Origin: Bacteroidia bacterium
GTDB taxonomy: Bacteria; Bacteroidota; Bacteroidia; JAIBAJ01
Assembly (NCBI GenBank): GCA_019695265.1
Contig: JAIBAJ010000001.1
Coordinates: 1 to 34,346 of the forward strand
Reading direction: 5' to 3'
Length of the DNA stretch: 34,346 bases
Both the position numbers and the translations under genes were made by a program. This document shows, piece by piece, positions 23,309 through 32,278 of the stretch (the stretch's first letter is position 1; each line of letters opens with the position of its first letter). The notes beneath the pieces were generated by a model. It searched no databases. It had not been told where the DNA came from and saw only the letters and a program-made list of their open reading frames with translations.

Positions 23309-24571
23309 ATGCTTTACTACTTATTCGATTTCCTCGACAAAGCGTATGACCTCCCTGGTGCCGGTGTGTTTAAATACATCTCTTTCAGGGCTGCATTGGC
23401 TCTATTAAGCTCCTTGCTTATTACCATGATTTGGGGTAAAGATCTTATCCGATTCCTACGGGTTAAACAAATTGGGGAAACAGTCAGAGACCTCGGACTT
23501 GAAGGCCAAATGAAAAAACAAGGAACTCCAACCATGGGAGGCCTCATTATCCTAACTTCTATCCTAATCCCAACCCTGCTATTTGCCAAACTTGGCAATG
23601 TCTACATCATTCTAATGATAGCCTCTACCATTTGGCTTGGCTTAATCGGTTTCATGGATGATTATATCAAGGTTTTCAAAAAAGATAAAGAAGGTTTACC
23701 CGGACGACTAAAAATCGTAGGACAAGTAGGTATCGGATTAATTGTTGGAATTACATTGTATTTCAACAAACATGTAGTAATAAAAGAGAAACTGGTACAT
23801 GGTTCAGAATCCATCACTACACAGGAAATCAGTGGCAACCAAAATCAAACAGCCTTTTTCAAAGAATCGGTTTATGCCAAAGAAAATACAAAATCCTTAA
23901 AAACTACGATTCCATTCTTCAAAAACAACGAATTCGACTATGCCGATTTAATTACCTGGATTAGTGAAGATTTAAGAGATTATGCTTGGCTAATTTTTAT
24001 TCCTATCGTAATTTTTATTGTAACTGCGGTATCCAATGGAGCGAATATTACCGATGGACTGGATGGATTAGCAACCGGAACTTCTGCGATAATAGGTGCC
24101 ACGTTAGGAATCCTGGCCTATGTAAGCGGTAATACTGTTTTTGCAGACTATCTCAATATCATGTATTTACCTAGCACCGGTGAACTGGTGGTATTTATGT
24201 CAGCCTTTGTTGGAGCCTGCGTTGGTTTCCTTTGGTACAATTCATTCCCGGCCTATGTATTTATGGGAGATACCGGAAGCCTTGCACTTGGAGGAATCAT
24301 AGCCGTATTCGCCATTGCCATTCGAAAAGAATTACTCATACCAATTCTATGTGGAATTTTCTTGGTAGAAAACCTTAGCGTAATGATGCAGGTTAGCTAT
24401 TTCAAATACACCAAGAAAAAATACGGAGAAGGAAGAAGAATTTTCAAAATGTCTCCACTTCACCACCACTACCAAAAATTAGGATACCACGAAAGCAAAA
24501 TTGTAAGCCGCTTTTGGATTGTAGGCGTCATGCTGGCTGTATTAACCATTGTAACCTTGAAACTACGCTAA
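23309..24571 (+). CDS. mraY: Phospho-MurNAc-pentapeptide translocase MraY
   Basis: MraY transfers phospho-MurNAc-pentapeptide to undecaprenyl phosphate, making lipid I in the inner membrane. The 420-residue polytopic protein shows GFMDDYIKV with the paired aspartates, [27 protein letters not shown] and the [12 protein letters not shown] histidine motif. It is about 60 residues longer than E. coli MraY. The extra residues form a loop at about 150-205 (between KHVVIKEK and DLITWISED), a common Bacteroidota trait. It lies 10 bp after murE and 1 nt before murD. Confidence 0.97.
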   Translation: MLYYLFDFLDKAYDLPGAGVFKYISFRAALALLSSLLITMIWGKDLIRFLRVKQIGETVRDLGLEGQMKKQGTPTMGGLIILTSILIPTLLFAKLGNVYIILMIASTIWLGLIGFMDDYIKVFKKDKEGLPGRLKIVGQVGIGLIVGITLYFNKHVVIKEKLVHGSESITTQEISGNQNQTAFFKESVYAKENTKSLKTTIPFFKNNEFDYADLITWISEDLRDYAWLIFIPIVIFIVTAVSNGANITDGLDGLATGTSAIIGATLGILAYVSGNTVFADYLNIMYLPSTGELVVFMSAFVGACVGFLWYNSFPAYVFMGDTGSLALGGIIAVFAIAIRKELLIPILCGIFLVENLSVMMQVSYFKYTKKKYGEGRRIFKMSPLHHHYQKLGYHESKIVSRFWIVGVMLAVLTIVTLKLR

Positions 24572-24572
24572 C

Positions 24573-25916
24573 ATGTCGGCTAAACCATATATCGTAATTC
24601 TAGGCGCCGGTGAAAGCGGTTGTGGGGCTGCATTGCTTGCTCAAAAGCAGGGTTATGAAGTTTTCGTTTCGGACAAAGGTTCCATAAAGGAGAAGTACAA
24701 AACCTTCCTTAACCATCACCAAATTCCATTTGAAGAAAACCAACATTCGGAAGATAAAATCCTAAACGCCTCCGAAATAATCAAATCTCCCGGAATCCCT
24801 GAAAAAGCTCCCCTGATAAAAAAATTACGGGAACAGAAAACAAGCATCATTGACGAAATCGAATTTGCTCTTCGGTATACGAATGCCAAAATTATTGGGA
24901 TTACCGGCACCAACGGAAAAACAACCACTACCCTACTTACTTACCATATTTTGGAAAAAGCAGGTTACTCGGTAGGTTTAGCCGGAAATGTTGGTAAAAG
25001 TCTTGCATTGCAAGTGGCGCTCGAAAACTACGAATACTACGTTGTGGAACTAAGCAGCTTCCAATTGGATGGCATGATTAATAGCAGAATTCACATTGGC
25101 ATTCTCACCAATATAACTCCAGATCATTTAGACCGCTACGAATACAAACTGGAGAACTATGTGAACTCCAAATTCAGAATTCTACAAAATCAAACCGAAA
25201 CCGATGCATTTATTTATTGTGCCGACGATGAAATAACTGCAAAGGCTCTTCAATCCATACAACTAAAAGCACAAGCTTATCCGATTTCCATTAAAACCAA
25301 AGTGGAACAAGGAGCTTACCTCGAAAACAATCAAATCATCATAAAAACCCCAAACTCAACTTTTAACATGTTTATAGAAGAATTAGCACTACAAGGAAAA
25401 CACAACACCTACAATTCAATGGCCGCAGGTGTAACAGGAAAATTGGTCGACATCCGCAATGAAAACGTTCGCCAAAGCATGAGCGATATGGAAAGCGTTG
25501 AACATCGAATGGAACCGGTTGCAAAAGTATTTGGCATTCAGTTCATTAACGATAGCAAAGCGACCAATGTAAACAGCACCTGGTATGCATTGGAAAGCAT
25601 GCAAACCCCTACTATTTGGATAGCCGGCGGACAAGACAAGGGAAATGATTACAATGAATTACGCGACTTGGTAAAAGCCAAAGTAAAAGCTATTGTATGC
25701 CTTGGAAAGGACAATTCCAAAATCATTGAAGCATTTAAAGACCTGGTACCCAACATAGTGGAAACGGATAATGCCGATGATGCTGTCCGTTACTCCTACA
25801 AATTGGGTACAAAAGGCGATACAGTTCTCCTTTCTCCAGCTTGCGCCAGTTTTGACTTGTTTGAAAATTACGAAGACCGCGGAAAGCAATTCAAAAGAGC
25901 CGTTAGAGCACTTTAA
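24573..25916 (+). CDS. murD: UDP-MurNAc-L-alanine:D-glutamate ligase MurD
   Basis: MurD adds D-glutamate to UDP-MurNAc-L-Ala. The 447-residue protein has the N-terminal UDP-binding fold (IVILGAGESGCGAALLA), the ATP loop GITGTNGKTTTT (109-120), NITPDHLDRY and NDSKATNVNST. The C-terminal end LLSPACASFDLFENYEDRG is characteristic of MurD. It is the last gene of this dcw block. In most Bacteroidota ftsW, murG, murC, ftsQ, ftsA and ftsZ would follow, but here a terminator and a repeat pair follow and the next gene is convergent. Confidence 0.97.
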   Translation: MSAKPYIVILGAGESGCGAALLAQKQGYEVFVSDKGSIKEKYKTFLNHHQIPFEENQHSEDKILNASEIIKSPGIPEKAPLIKKLREQKTSIIDEIEFALRYTNAKIIGITGTNGKTTTTLLTYHILEKAGYSVGLAGNVGKSLALQVALENYEYYVVELSSFQLDGMINSRIHIGILTNITPDHLDRYEYKLENYVNSKFRILQNQTETDAFIYCADDEITAKALQSIQLKAQAYPISIKTKVEQGAYLENNQIIIKTPNSTFNMFIEELALQGKHNTYNSMAAGVTGKLVDIRNENVRQSMSDMESVEHRMEPVAKVFGIQFINDSKATNVNSTWYALESMQTPTIWIAGGQDKGNDYNELRDLVKAKVKAIVCLGKDNSKIIEAFKDLVPNIVETDNADDAVRYSYKLGTKGDTVLLSPACASFDLFENYEDRGKQFKRAVRAL

Positions 25917-25933
25917 GCCTGTCTTCATTTCGG

Positions 25934-25993
25934 AAATCCAAGTTAAACGTAGACCTATTGGGGTGGTCTTTGATTTGACTTGGATTTTTTTTT
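25934..25993 (+). terminator. Intrinsic terminator of the dcw operon
   Basis: A long two-part hairpin. AAATCCAAGT pairs with ACTTGGATTT, and inside it AGACC pairs with GGTCT, separated by an internal loop. A run of nine T follows. It begins 18 bp after the murD stop, showing that the shortened cluster ends transcriptionally here. Confidence 0.88.
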
Positions 25994-26040
25994 GCCCAAA
26001 TGCTCATCATCAAAGGGATAAATATGCTACTTTGTTTTAG

Positions 26041-26190
26041 TATTTGGGGGGCCCCATTCGCATAAAAGTTAACACTATTACAAAAATCAGAACGGCTCAT
26101 GGTCGGGCTTTCGTCGTTACTCCTCGGTTCGTTGCTAAGGCAACGCACCTGTGGGGTAACATCCTCAATCCCTGCCCCGGGTGCAAACCC
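26041..26190 (-). repeat. Structured intergenic element, copy B3
   Basis: Subtype B on the minus strand. The lead is GGGTTTGCACC. The core runs from CGGGGCAGGG (about 26179) to GCCCG (26104). The inner stem is TTAC/GTAA where other copies have GTAG/CTAC or GTAC/GTAC. CCCACAG lies opposite CGAGGA. The apical hairpin CGTTGC-CTTA-GCAACG is perfect. The second hairpin is CCAT/ATGG next to GGGGCCCC. The CCAAATA end is shared with B2. It is the left partner of copy A3, head-to-head. Confidence 0.78.
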
Positions 26191-26617
26191 AAAAAACGTC
26201 GCATTGACCATAATGTATTGCTGTGCTACCGGGCTATTCAGTCTTAAACCGATTGCAAATTATCCCAAAATTGTCAATAGAAATTTTAAACTACGTTTCG
26301 AGACAAGTGTTAGTAAGGCTTTCAAGTAATTTTTACCGAGAGAACATTATGTAAGACCTATTTAAGAATTAGCCTTATTGGTAAAATTAGGTCTAACATA
26401 ATGTAACCTCGGCACTAACTAACACTAGCTCGGGGTTAACCCGAATCTCCCCACATCCCACCGAATTTGTCAATTGTTCCCTTCGTTTCAAATGACAATT
26501 TTGGTATTAAGTGGATATTTACCCTGAATAGTTGCAATTATTTTTCTTAATACAATGAACCTTCCTTGAAGAGGACAAAAAGACACCGTTAATTGTTGGG
26601 TCAAAAGTTAGCCGAAT
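26191..26617. other. Non-coding interior between copies B3 and A3
   Basis: This 427-bp stretch separates the two divergent elements. I see no credible gene on either strand. Its main content is the large nested inverted repeat at 26299-26432. A smaller TTGTCA/TGACAA inverted repeat lies near 26468-26499. It is AT-rich, unlike the elements that flank it. Confidence 0.5.
26299..26432. repeat. Large nested inverted repeat (hairpin) between copies B3 and A3
   Basis: The outer arms are CGAG + AGTGTTAGT (26299-26314) and ACTAACACT + CTCG (26418-26432). The inner arms are CCGAG + ACATTATGT + AGACCTA (26336-26360) and TAGGTCT + ACATAATGT + CTCGG (26388-26412), all perfectly complementary within each block and interrupted by 1-3 nt. 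The loop is 27 nt. CGAG/CTCG blocks cap both levels, so the arms look like two copies of one design. No T run follows, so it is not a standard terminator. Confidence 0.8.
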
Positions 26618-26772
26618 GGGTTACGCATCGGGCAACGATAGAGGCAAGTAGCTCCAAGCCAACGCAGCGATTAAGCGGAGTTGGCTTGGACTACAGCCGA
26701 TAGCGTGACCCGAACGCCTTGCAAGTTATTAAGAGATTTGCAAAAATTTATTCAGGCGGAGGGGGCCCGCAT
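26618..26772 (+). repeat. Structured intergenic element, copy A3
   Basis: Subtype A on the plus strand. The core CGGGCAACG (26629) to CCCG (26712) has GGC/GCC and GTAG/CTAC stems. This copy lacks the CCCACAG/CGAGGA internal loop. In its place a perfect 11-bp stem, TCCAAGCCAAC/GTTGGCTTGGA, leads to a 16-nt loop. The second hairpin is CGCCT/AGGCG and the end is GGGCCCGCAT. It lies 51 bp before the 3' end of the AIM24-family gene. Confidence 0.8.
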
Positions 26773-26822
26773 AAAAAGTATTAAAAAGGAAATTATTCAA
26801 CCAGGATGAAATAACAGCGGAC

Positions 26823-27614
26823 CTAATATCCGTCTCCATCTAACAAATTACCAAGGCCGCCTAAGATGCTACCTTCTTCCTTTCCCCTGTGGGTTCCATA
26901 TTCTAAAATTCTACCGGCCAATCGGCTAACAGGCAAGGACTGCACCCATACTTTTCCGGGACCTCTTAAAGTGGCAAAAAACAAGCCTTCACCACCAAAA
27001 ACCATGTTTTTCACGCCTTTTACGAACTGAATATCATAATCGACATTCTGAGTAAAGCCAACAATACAACCTGTGTCAATTTTCAATAGTTCACCGGGTT
27101 GAAGTTCGCGTTCAATAATATGTCCACCTGCATGAACAAAGGCCATTCCGTCACCTTCCAACTTCTCCATAATAAAACCTTCTCCACCAAACAATCCGGT
27201 TCCTAGTCTTTTTTGAAATTCAATTCCTATGCTAACCCCTTTGGCAGCACATAAGAATGCGTCTTTTTGGCAAATGATTTTACCACCCAATTTGGATAAA
27301 TCCATGGGAATAATTTTCCCGGGATAAGGGGCAGCAAAAATGACCCTCTTCTTCCCTTGACCAACATTGGTAAACGCAGTCATAAACAAACTCTCCCCTA
27401 CAATTAATCGTTTACCGGCAGAGAATAACTTGTTCATAAATCCACCGCTATTTTGCTGGGAGCCATCTCCAAAAATGGTTTCCATTTGAATGGCTTCATC
27501 CATCATCATAAAATTGCCGGCTTCGGCAATTGCAGTTTCCTGAGGATCAAGTTCTATTTCAACAACTTGCATTTCCTCTCCAATAATTTTATAATCGATT
27601 TCGTGGTTTTGCAT
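26823..27614 (-). CDS. AIM24 / TIGR00266-family protein
   Basis: A 263-residue protein of the AIM24 family, a beta-rich fold rich in glycine. Typical segments are [17 protein letters not shown] near the start, [23 protein letters not shown] and [30 protein letters not shown] and [19 protein letters not shown] are further family hallmarks. The biochemical role of the bacterial members is unsettled; the mitochondrial relative affects inner-membrane organisation. It follows yidC by 26 bp on the same strand and is probably co-transcribed, which fits a membrane-linked role but does not prove it. Confidence 0.9.
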   Translation of the reverse strand: MQNHEIDYKIIGEEMQVVEIELDPQETAIAEAGNFMMMDEAIQMETIFGDGSQQNSGGFMNKLFSAGKRLIVGESLFMTAFTNVGQGKKRVIFAAPYPGKIIPMDLSKLGGKIICQKDAFLCAAKGVSIGIEFQKRLGTGLFGGEGFIMEKLEGDGMAFVHAGGHIIERELQPGELLKIDTGCIVGFTQNVDYDIQFVKGVKNMVFGGEGLFFATLRGPGKVWVQSLPVSRLAGRILEYGTHRGKEEGSILGGLGNLLDGDGY

Positions 27615-27640
27615 GTTACGTTTTATTAAATGGTAAAATA

Positions 27641-29500
27641 TTATTTGTTTTTGGGAAGGTTATAACCACGTTGTTTGGCCATATCCTCTAATCTTTTCTG
27701 AAAATTTGATTTTGTGGCAGGCTTCTTTTTGTTCTCCTCAATTTTTGCCCGAATGGCTTTTTCATCCACCAAAAAGCGAAATGCATATTGTTGTCCAAAG
27801 GTCAATAAGTTACCCAAGGTATAGTAATATGCCAAACCACTGGATTGACTATTCATTACCCCAAGGAAAATAACCGGCATCACATACATCATTATCTTCA
27901 TTTGTTTAGCCATCATATCGTCTCCACTGGGTTGCATTTGCATATTTACCATAGAATATAAAACTGTGGTAATAGCCATTAAAATTGCAAACAGACTTAC
28001 GTGATCGCCATAAATGGAGTTAATAATTGGAACATAGCCAAAGTCCCAAATACTGTCGTAACTTGACAGATCGGTGGCCCAGAGAAATGATTCGTGACGC
28101 AACTCAATGGCAGCGGGGAAAAACCTAAACACTGCAAGTGTAATAGGTAACTGCAACAACATGGGCAAACATCCACCCAGTGGATTTACGCCTGCCTTGC
28201 GGTACAAAGCCATTTGTGCTTGTTGTTTTTCTAATGGATCCTTGCCCTCAAATTTTTTATTAAGCTCCTCAATTTCAGGTTTCAAAACCCTCATTCGGGC
28301 ACCACTTAAATAGGATTTATAGTTAAGTGGAAACAAAACCAATTTAACAATGATGGTCAATAAAAGAATGATTATTCCATAAGAAAGGTTCAACTTCTCC
28401 AAACCATAAAAAATCCAAATTACTACCCGATTTATCCAACCTAAGATACCCCAACCCAAAGGCACCAGCTTTTGCATGTTGTATTTGGAAAGGGTTTCGT
28501 AATGGTTGGGTCCAAAATAAAAGGAAGCAGCATAGGATTCAGAAGGTTTATGATTGTATGGAATTGGGAAAGTAGCTGAAATGGTTTTTACATAGGCCGA
28601 ATTTTCATCCATCTTGGTTTCTACATTAATAGGACCTGAAATGGCTTTTGGGGCTAGAAATCCGGAACTAAAAAACTGTTGTTTGAATGCAATCCAATTC
28701 AACTTGTTTGGTATGGTTTGCTTTTCAGATTTACCTTCATTGATATAGTCTGTTTCTTCGTCCTCAAATTGCCAATAAACCGTACTGGCAGCACGCTCAT
28801 TTTTCAGGCTTTTTTCCAATTGAGGTTGGTTAACAAGCCATTCTAAATCCAGGGTATTGCTACGCTGCTCAATAACATTGTTTAATCCAACAAAGTTTAT
28901 TTTAAATCCAACCAAATATTCTGAACCTTTCAGGGTATACACGTATTCCAGATACTTTTCAGGAGCAACCTCCAACCGAATAGCGAACGAAGAGGAATCA
29001 TTTCCCTGCACTAAAATGGGTTTGGAATTTGGCTTAAAAAACAAATCGCCGGTATTAACTACTTTGTTGTTTTCAAAAAAGCTTAATCCGAATTTGTTTT
29101 CATCACCACTAAATAAAACTAAGGGCTTTTTATTTTCATCATCATACTCCTTTAAAACCACCGATTTAACTCGTCCACCTTTGGAGCTAATATTAAGCTT
29201 CATTAAATCATTCTCCAAGGTATAAATTTCTTCCTTGCCCATTAGGTTGGCCCCAAATGCGCCATATTGTTTTACTAAAACAGAGTCGGGCAAAACAGAG
29301 TCCTTGGGAGAAGGAGATGTTTTAGCAACGGTTTCAGCAGCTTTTTTAGCAAGGGTTTCTTTTTGCTTTTCTACCAAAGCAATAGAATCTTGCTTTCGTT
29401 TTGCTGCTTCTATTTCTTCTTTGGAAGGCTGGTTATATATGGAAAAGCCAATAAAAATGGCCATAATTAAAACCAGTCCTATGATTGAATTTCTATCCAT
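27641..29500 (-). CDS. yidC: Membrane protein insertase YidC
   Basis: YidC inserts and folds inner-membrane proteins, alone or with SecYEG. The 619-residue protein has a first membrane segment at about 4-20 ([17 protein letters not shown]) and a charged linker. A large periplasmic beta-sandwich domain of about 300 residues follows. The conserved 60KD_IMP core comes next ([19 protein letters not shown] ... [17 protein letters not shown] ... ending PKNK). The ATG at 29500 (MDRNS) was chosen. An upstream in-frame TTG at 29524 lies within the -7 box TATCTTTG and would add eight atypical residues. The AIM24-family gene follows in the same unit. Confidence 0.95.
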   Translation of the reverse strand: MDRNSIIGLVLIMAIFIGFSIYNQPSKEEIEAAKRKQDSIALVEKQKETLAKKAAETVAKTSPSPKDSVLPDSVLVKQYGAFGANLMGKEEIYTLENDLMKLNISSKGGRVKSVVLKEYDDENKKPLVLFSGDENKFGLSFFENNKVVNTGDLFFKPNSKPILVQGNDSSSFAIRLEVAPEKYLEYVYTLKGSEYLVGFKINFVGLNNVIEQRSNTLDLEWLVNQPQLEKSLKNERAASTVYWQFEDEETDYINEGKSEKQTIPNKLNWIAFKQQFFSSGFLAPKAISGPINVETKMDENSAYVKTISATFPIPYNHKPSESYAASFYFGPNHYETLSKYNMQKLVPLGWGILGWINRVVIWIFYGLEKLNLSYGIIILLLTIIVKLVLFPLNYKSYLSGARMRVLKPEIEELNKKFEGKDPLEKQQAQMALYRKAGVNPLGGCLPMLLQLPITLAVFRFFPAAIELRHESFLWATDLSSYDSIWDFGYVPIINSIYGDHVSLFAILMAITTVLYSMVNMQMQPSGDDMMAKQMKIMMYVMPVIFLGVMNSQSSGLAYYYTLGNLLTFGQQYAFRFLVDEKAIRAKIEENKKKPATKSNFQKRLEDMAKQRGYNLPKNK

Positions 29501-29521
29501 GCGTAGTCTAAAATCGGGCGG

Positions 29522-29529
29522 CAAAGATA
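29522..29529 (-). promoter_or_regulatory. -7 box of the yidC operon
   Basis: TATCTTTG on the minus strand is a perfect TAnnTTTG match, 21 nt before the yidC ATG. It also occurs in front of osmC. Confidence 0.6.
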
Positions 29530-29634
29530 GTTTGGTAAGGCTGTGTTTTTTCGATTGTTTGTTAAAAAAATACAGAATTTTTGGAAGTTGTAAATTTTAC
29601 CCTACCAGGAGAATTTTTAATACCCTTTCCAAAT

Positions 29635-29642
29635 TAACTTTG
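29635..29642 (+). promoter_or_regulatory. -7 box of the DinB-like gene/glycosyltransferase operon
   Basis: TAACTTTG is a perfect TAnnTTTG match, 16 nt before the ATG at 29659. It is divergent from the yidC box about 105 bp away. Confidence 0.6.
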
Positions 29643-29658
29643 CCTACCTACTAACCAC

Positions 29659-30117
29659 ATGAAAGAGCATTTCAAACGCTTGTATCGATACGACTTTTGG
29701 GCGACCAAGGTATTATTGGATTACTTGCTGCAATCCAATCAGGTAACCGAAAAATCCCAATTATTAATTTCCCACCTTGTTTCTGCCCAATCCATTTGGT
29801 TATCAAGGCTATGCGGCACAACATTTAGCGGTGGAATTTTTGAAATACTGCCATTGGAAACTGTGTTACAAATGGCTATAGACAATCAGGGAGCCATGCA
29901 GGCATACCTGGATACCATGGAAGATAGCAAGTGGGGTTTGTTGTTGGAATACAAAAGCCTTAAAGGCGAACCATTTTCCAACACTTTGGCCGATATACTA
30001 ACCCATTTAGCAAATCATGGCAGTCACCACAGAGCTCAGATCTTAAGCGACATGAAAGTAGTTACCGGACAAGTCCCTGTTTTAGATTATATTGCATTTG
30101 CCAGAATTAATTCTTAA
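29659..30117 (+). CDS. DinB-like four-helix protein
   Basis: A 152-residue helical protein of the DinB/YfiT-like superfamily. The first helix (LYRYDFWATKVLLDYL) carries the usual Y-x-x-W-A/x-N-like pattern. His residues in ISHLVSAQSIW and in LTHLANHGSHHRAQIL are placed like the three metal-binding histidines of the family. Members are often thiol transferases or unknown metalloenzymes, and the name does not imply DNA polymerase IV. It has its own promoter and is followed 5 bp later by a glycosyltransferase gene, so the four plus-strand genes up to 33127 may be one transcript. Confidence 0.82.
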   Translation: MKEHFKRLYRYDFWATKVLLDYLLQSNQVTEKSQLLISHLVSAQSIWLSRLCGTTFSGGIFEILPLETVLQMAIDNQGAMQAYLDTMEDSKWGLLLEYKSLKGEPFSNTLADILTHLANHGSHHRAQILSDMKVVTGQVPVLDYIAFARINS

Positions 30118-30122
30118 TTGCA

Positions 30123-31151
30123 TTGGATCAGCCGGAAGTTTCAATTATTATTGTCAATTACAATACCTGTGATTTACTTAGGAATTGTATTGCCTCTATC
30201 TATAAACATTCAAAACCGGTTGAAATTGAAATCCTAGTTGTTGACAATGATTCAAAAGATCAAAGTGAACAAATGGTAAAAACTGAATTCCCCAAGGTTA
30301 AATGGATTCAAACCGGTTACAATGCAGGATTTGGCCGGGCCAATAACATGGGAATAAGGGCCGCCAAGGGTACTTATGGACTCATACTCAATTCAGATAC
30401 CGAATTTTTCGAGCAAACCTTACCCGTTTCCCTGCAATGCCATCGGGAATTGGAAAAGAAAGGACCTGTTGGGGTAAGCACCTGTGCTATGGTGGATGGA
30501 GAAGGCCATGTTTTATTTAACTCAAATACCAGAACCCCATTCATAAAGAAACTTTGGAATGCCAATCCTTTGGTAATTGCCATTCAAACTAAATTAGGAA
30601 TTAAACAGGTAGACATTTATCAGGAACGGTTAGCCATTCATTCCAAAAACCATGAATCAGAATGGATTGGTGGAGCTTTTTTATTATTCAATTTATCTGT
30701 ATTTAAAGAATTGAATTTGTATTTAGATGAAGATTTCTTTATGTATGGGGAAGACATTGAATGGTGTGAGCGAATTCGCAGAAATGGATTAAAGCACTAT
30801 TTCTATGCGGATACAAAGGTTTTGCATTACGATGGAGGGAGCCCCAACCCTTCGCGCAACCGCATGGCTCAAGTAATTATTTCCGGATGGTTATGTATGA
30901 AAAAAATCAAAGGAAATGCCTATTTCTTCGTGTATTGCCTTTTATTCCTATTCAATTACGTATTGGATGAAATCTTGTTTCGGCTGGCAAAAGCGCAAAA
31001 CCGAACTACAGAAATGGATACCAAAGCCAAGGGAGAAAGAATTTTTATTTGGAACCTGCTTAAAACTTATTTTTATACCATTGCTATGCGTTACCGACGC
31101 AACCCTTCTTCCGCAAAGAACTATTTAAAATATGCCAATACGACGAATTAA
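30123..31151 (+). CDS. Glycosyltransferase family 2 (rhamnosyltransferase-like)
   Basis: A 342-residue inverting GT-A glycosyltransferase. It shows the N-terminal strand (VSIIIVNYNTCDLLRNCIASI), the nucleotide-sugar loop (ILVVDNDSKD), GYNAGFGRANNMG and the metal-binding N-S-D (LILNSDTEFF). The acceptor-side motif is GEDIEWCERIRRNG. This set is typical of the WbbL/rhamnosyltransferase branch working on surface polysaccharide. The C terminus has a hydrophobic stretch (YFFVYCLLFLFNYVLDEILF) that may associate with the membrane. Translation appears to start at TTG (30123), since no in-frame ATG precedes the fold. It overlaps the next gene by 20 bp. Confidence 0.88.
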   Translation: MDQPEVSIIIVNYNTCDLLRNCIASIYKHSKPVEIEILVVDNDSKDQSEQMVKTEFPKVKWIQTGYNAGFGRANNMGIRAAKGTYGLILNSDTEFFEQTLPVSLQCHRELEKKGPVGVSTCAMVDGEGHVLFNSNTRTPFIKKLWNANPLVIAIQTKLGIKQVDIYQERLAIHSKNHESEWIGGAFLLFNLSVFKELNLYLDEDFFMYGEDIEWCERIRRNGLKHYFYADTKVLHYDGGSPNPSRNRMAQVIISGWLCMKKIKGNAYFFVYCLLFLFNYVLDEILFRLAKAQNRTTEMDTKAKGERIFIWNLLKTYFYTIAMRYRRNPSSAKNYLKYANTTN

Positions 31152-32277
31152 GCAGCGTTTTGATCTTGCCCGGGAGCAGAAAGCCTCCTTGGAAAGCATT
31201 AAAAAGGATTTGGCAAAAATCAGGGCTAAATTTCCCTACCTTGTTCTTACGCCCAAGCCCACCGGTATGAATTACAGAGGAATATTCAATGCAACTTTAG
31301 GTTTATTTGGAGAAGCTTGTTTGGAGATACCTCAATATTATTCCAATTCATTGCTATCGGATAAACAAAATCTGGATTGGATAATGCTTTTGGCAGAACT
31401 AGAATTTGAACAAGTGATCGCTAGCGGAACACATCCTTATTTTATGGATATTCTGCATGAGTATAAACATGTTAGCGCCAAACCAACCGGCGCTATTTTC
31501 CATGGTGCTTTAACAGAATTAGCCGATGACCATCACAAACTTGCCTCCTTCAATAAGTTCTCCAATTTGGTATCGGAAGGGGTTATTGATAAAATTGGAT
31601 TTGTAAAAAAAGGATTGGCAGAAACCTTTGCCGGCTTAAAAAACGTTCGATGTTATCCACTTTACCTTAAAACCAAACTTCCGTCGGAAACCTTACCAAC
31701 CAAACCAAGCAGGGAATACCCAATTATTGCGGTACCCGGGGTGAGCAATTTCAATAAAAACATTCACAACCAGGTTGCAGCAGCATTATTGGTTAAAAAT
31801 TCCAAGGTATTTGTTTGGGGAAATGAACAAGATTTTAAAATCTGGAATGCCGGTGACCGAATTGTTTACCAAAACCACAGCGGGCATGCGGATTTTTTAA
31901 AAGTACTTTCCCAATGCGATGCAACCATGTACCTTTCCTTTAGTGAAAGTTGGGGGCAAATAATCACCGAAAGTCTTGCTTTAGGTATTCCTTGTCTTTG
32001 TTCGGATACCAATCCTATTTTGGATACTAACCCGGCCTTGAAGGAATTTCTTACCATTTCGGCCAACGATAATCCTTTCCTGATCAGCCAACGATTGGAG
32101 CAAGTTTTGGAGAAAGGCGAAGCATGGAAAACAGAGATGAAAAATCAGGTAGTATTTTTAAATCAATTGGCCGAAGAAAAGAAAGAAGCATTTATTCAAG
32201 ATTTAAATTCAAGCAACTTCCATATACTTCCTCCTTCCAAGACAACGGCGACGGGGAAACTAAATCCATTTAAATAA
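31132..32277 (+). CDS. GT-B glycosyltransferase (family 4-like)
   Basis: A 381-residue protein. The C-terminal half looks like the nucleotide-binding domain of a GT-B enzyme. It has a strand-loop start (YPIIAVPGVSNFNKNIHNQVAAALL) and the signature segment YLSFSESWGQIITESLALGIPCLCSD, where the E...G...E pattern contacts the nucleotide sugar. The N-terminal half is divergent and not recognised. Being flanked by a family 2 glycosyltransferase, it most likely adds another sugar to the same surface glycan. It begins inside the end of the previous gene (20-bp overlap) and stops 1 nt before the SDR gene. Confidence 0.75.
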   Translation: MPIRRIKQRFDLAREQKASLESIKKDLAKIRAKFPYLVLTPKPTGMNYRGIFNATLGLFGEACLEIPQYYSNSLLSDKQNLDWIMLLAELEFEQVIASGTHPYFMDILHEYKHVSAKPTGAIFHGALTELADDHHKLASFNKFSNLVSEGVIDKIGFVKKGLAETFAGLKNVRCYPLYLKTKLPSETLPTKPSREYPIIAVPGVSNFNKNIHNQVAAALLVKNSKVFVWGNEQDFKIWNAGDRIVYQNHSGHADFLKVLSQCDATMYLSFSESWGQIITESLALGIPCLCSDTNPILDTNPALKEFLTISANDNPFLISQRLEQVLEKGEAWKTEMKNQVVFLNQLAEEKKEAFIQDLNSSNFHILPPSKTTATGKLNPFK

Positions 32278-32278
32278 G

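Noticed and set aside
26299-26432. Rho-independent terminator
   Set aside because: The stem is strong but no T run follows on either strand, and the dcw operon already ends at the terminator at 25934-25993.
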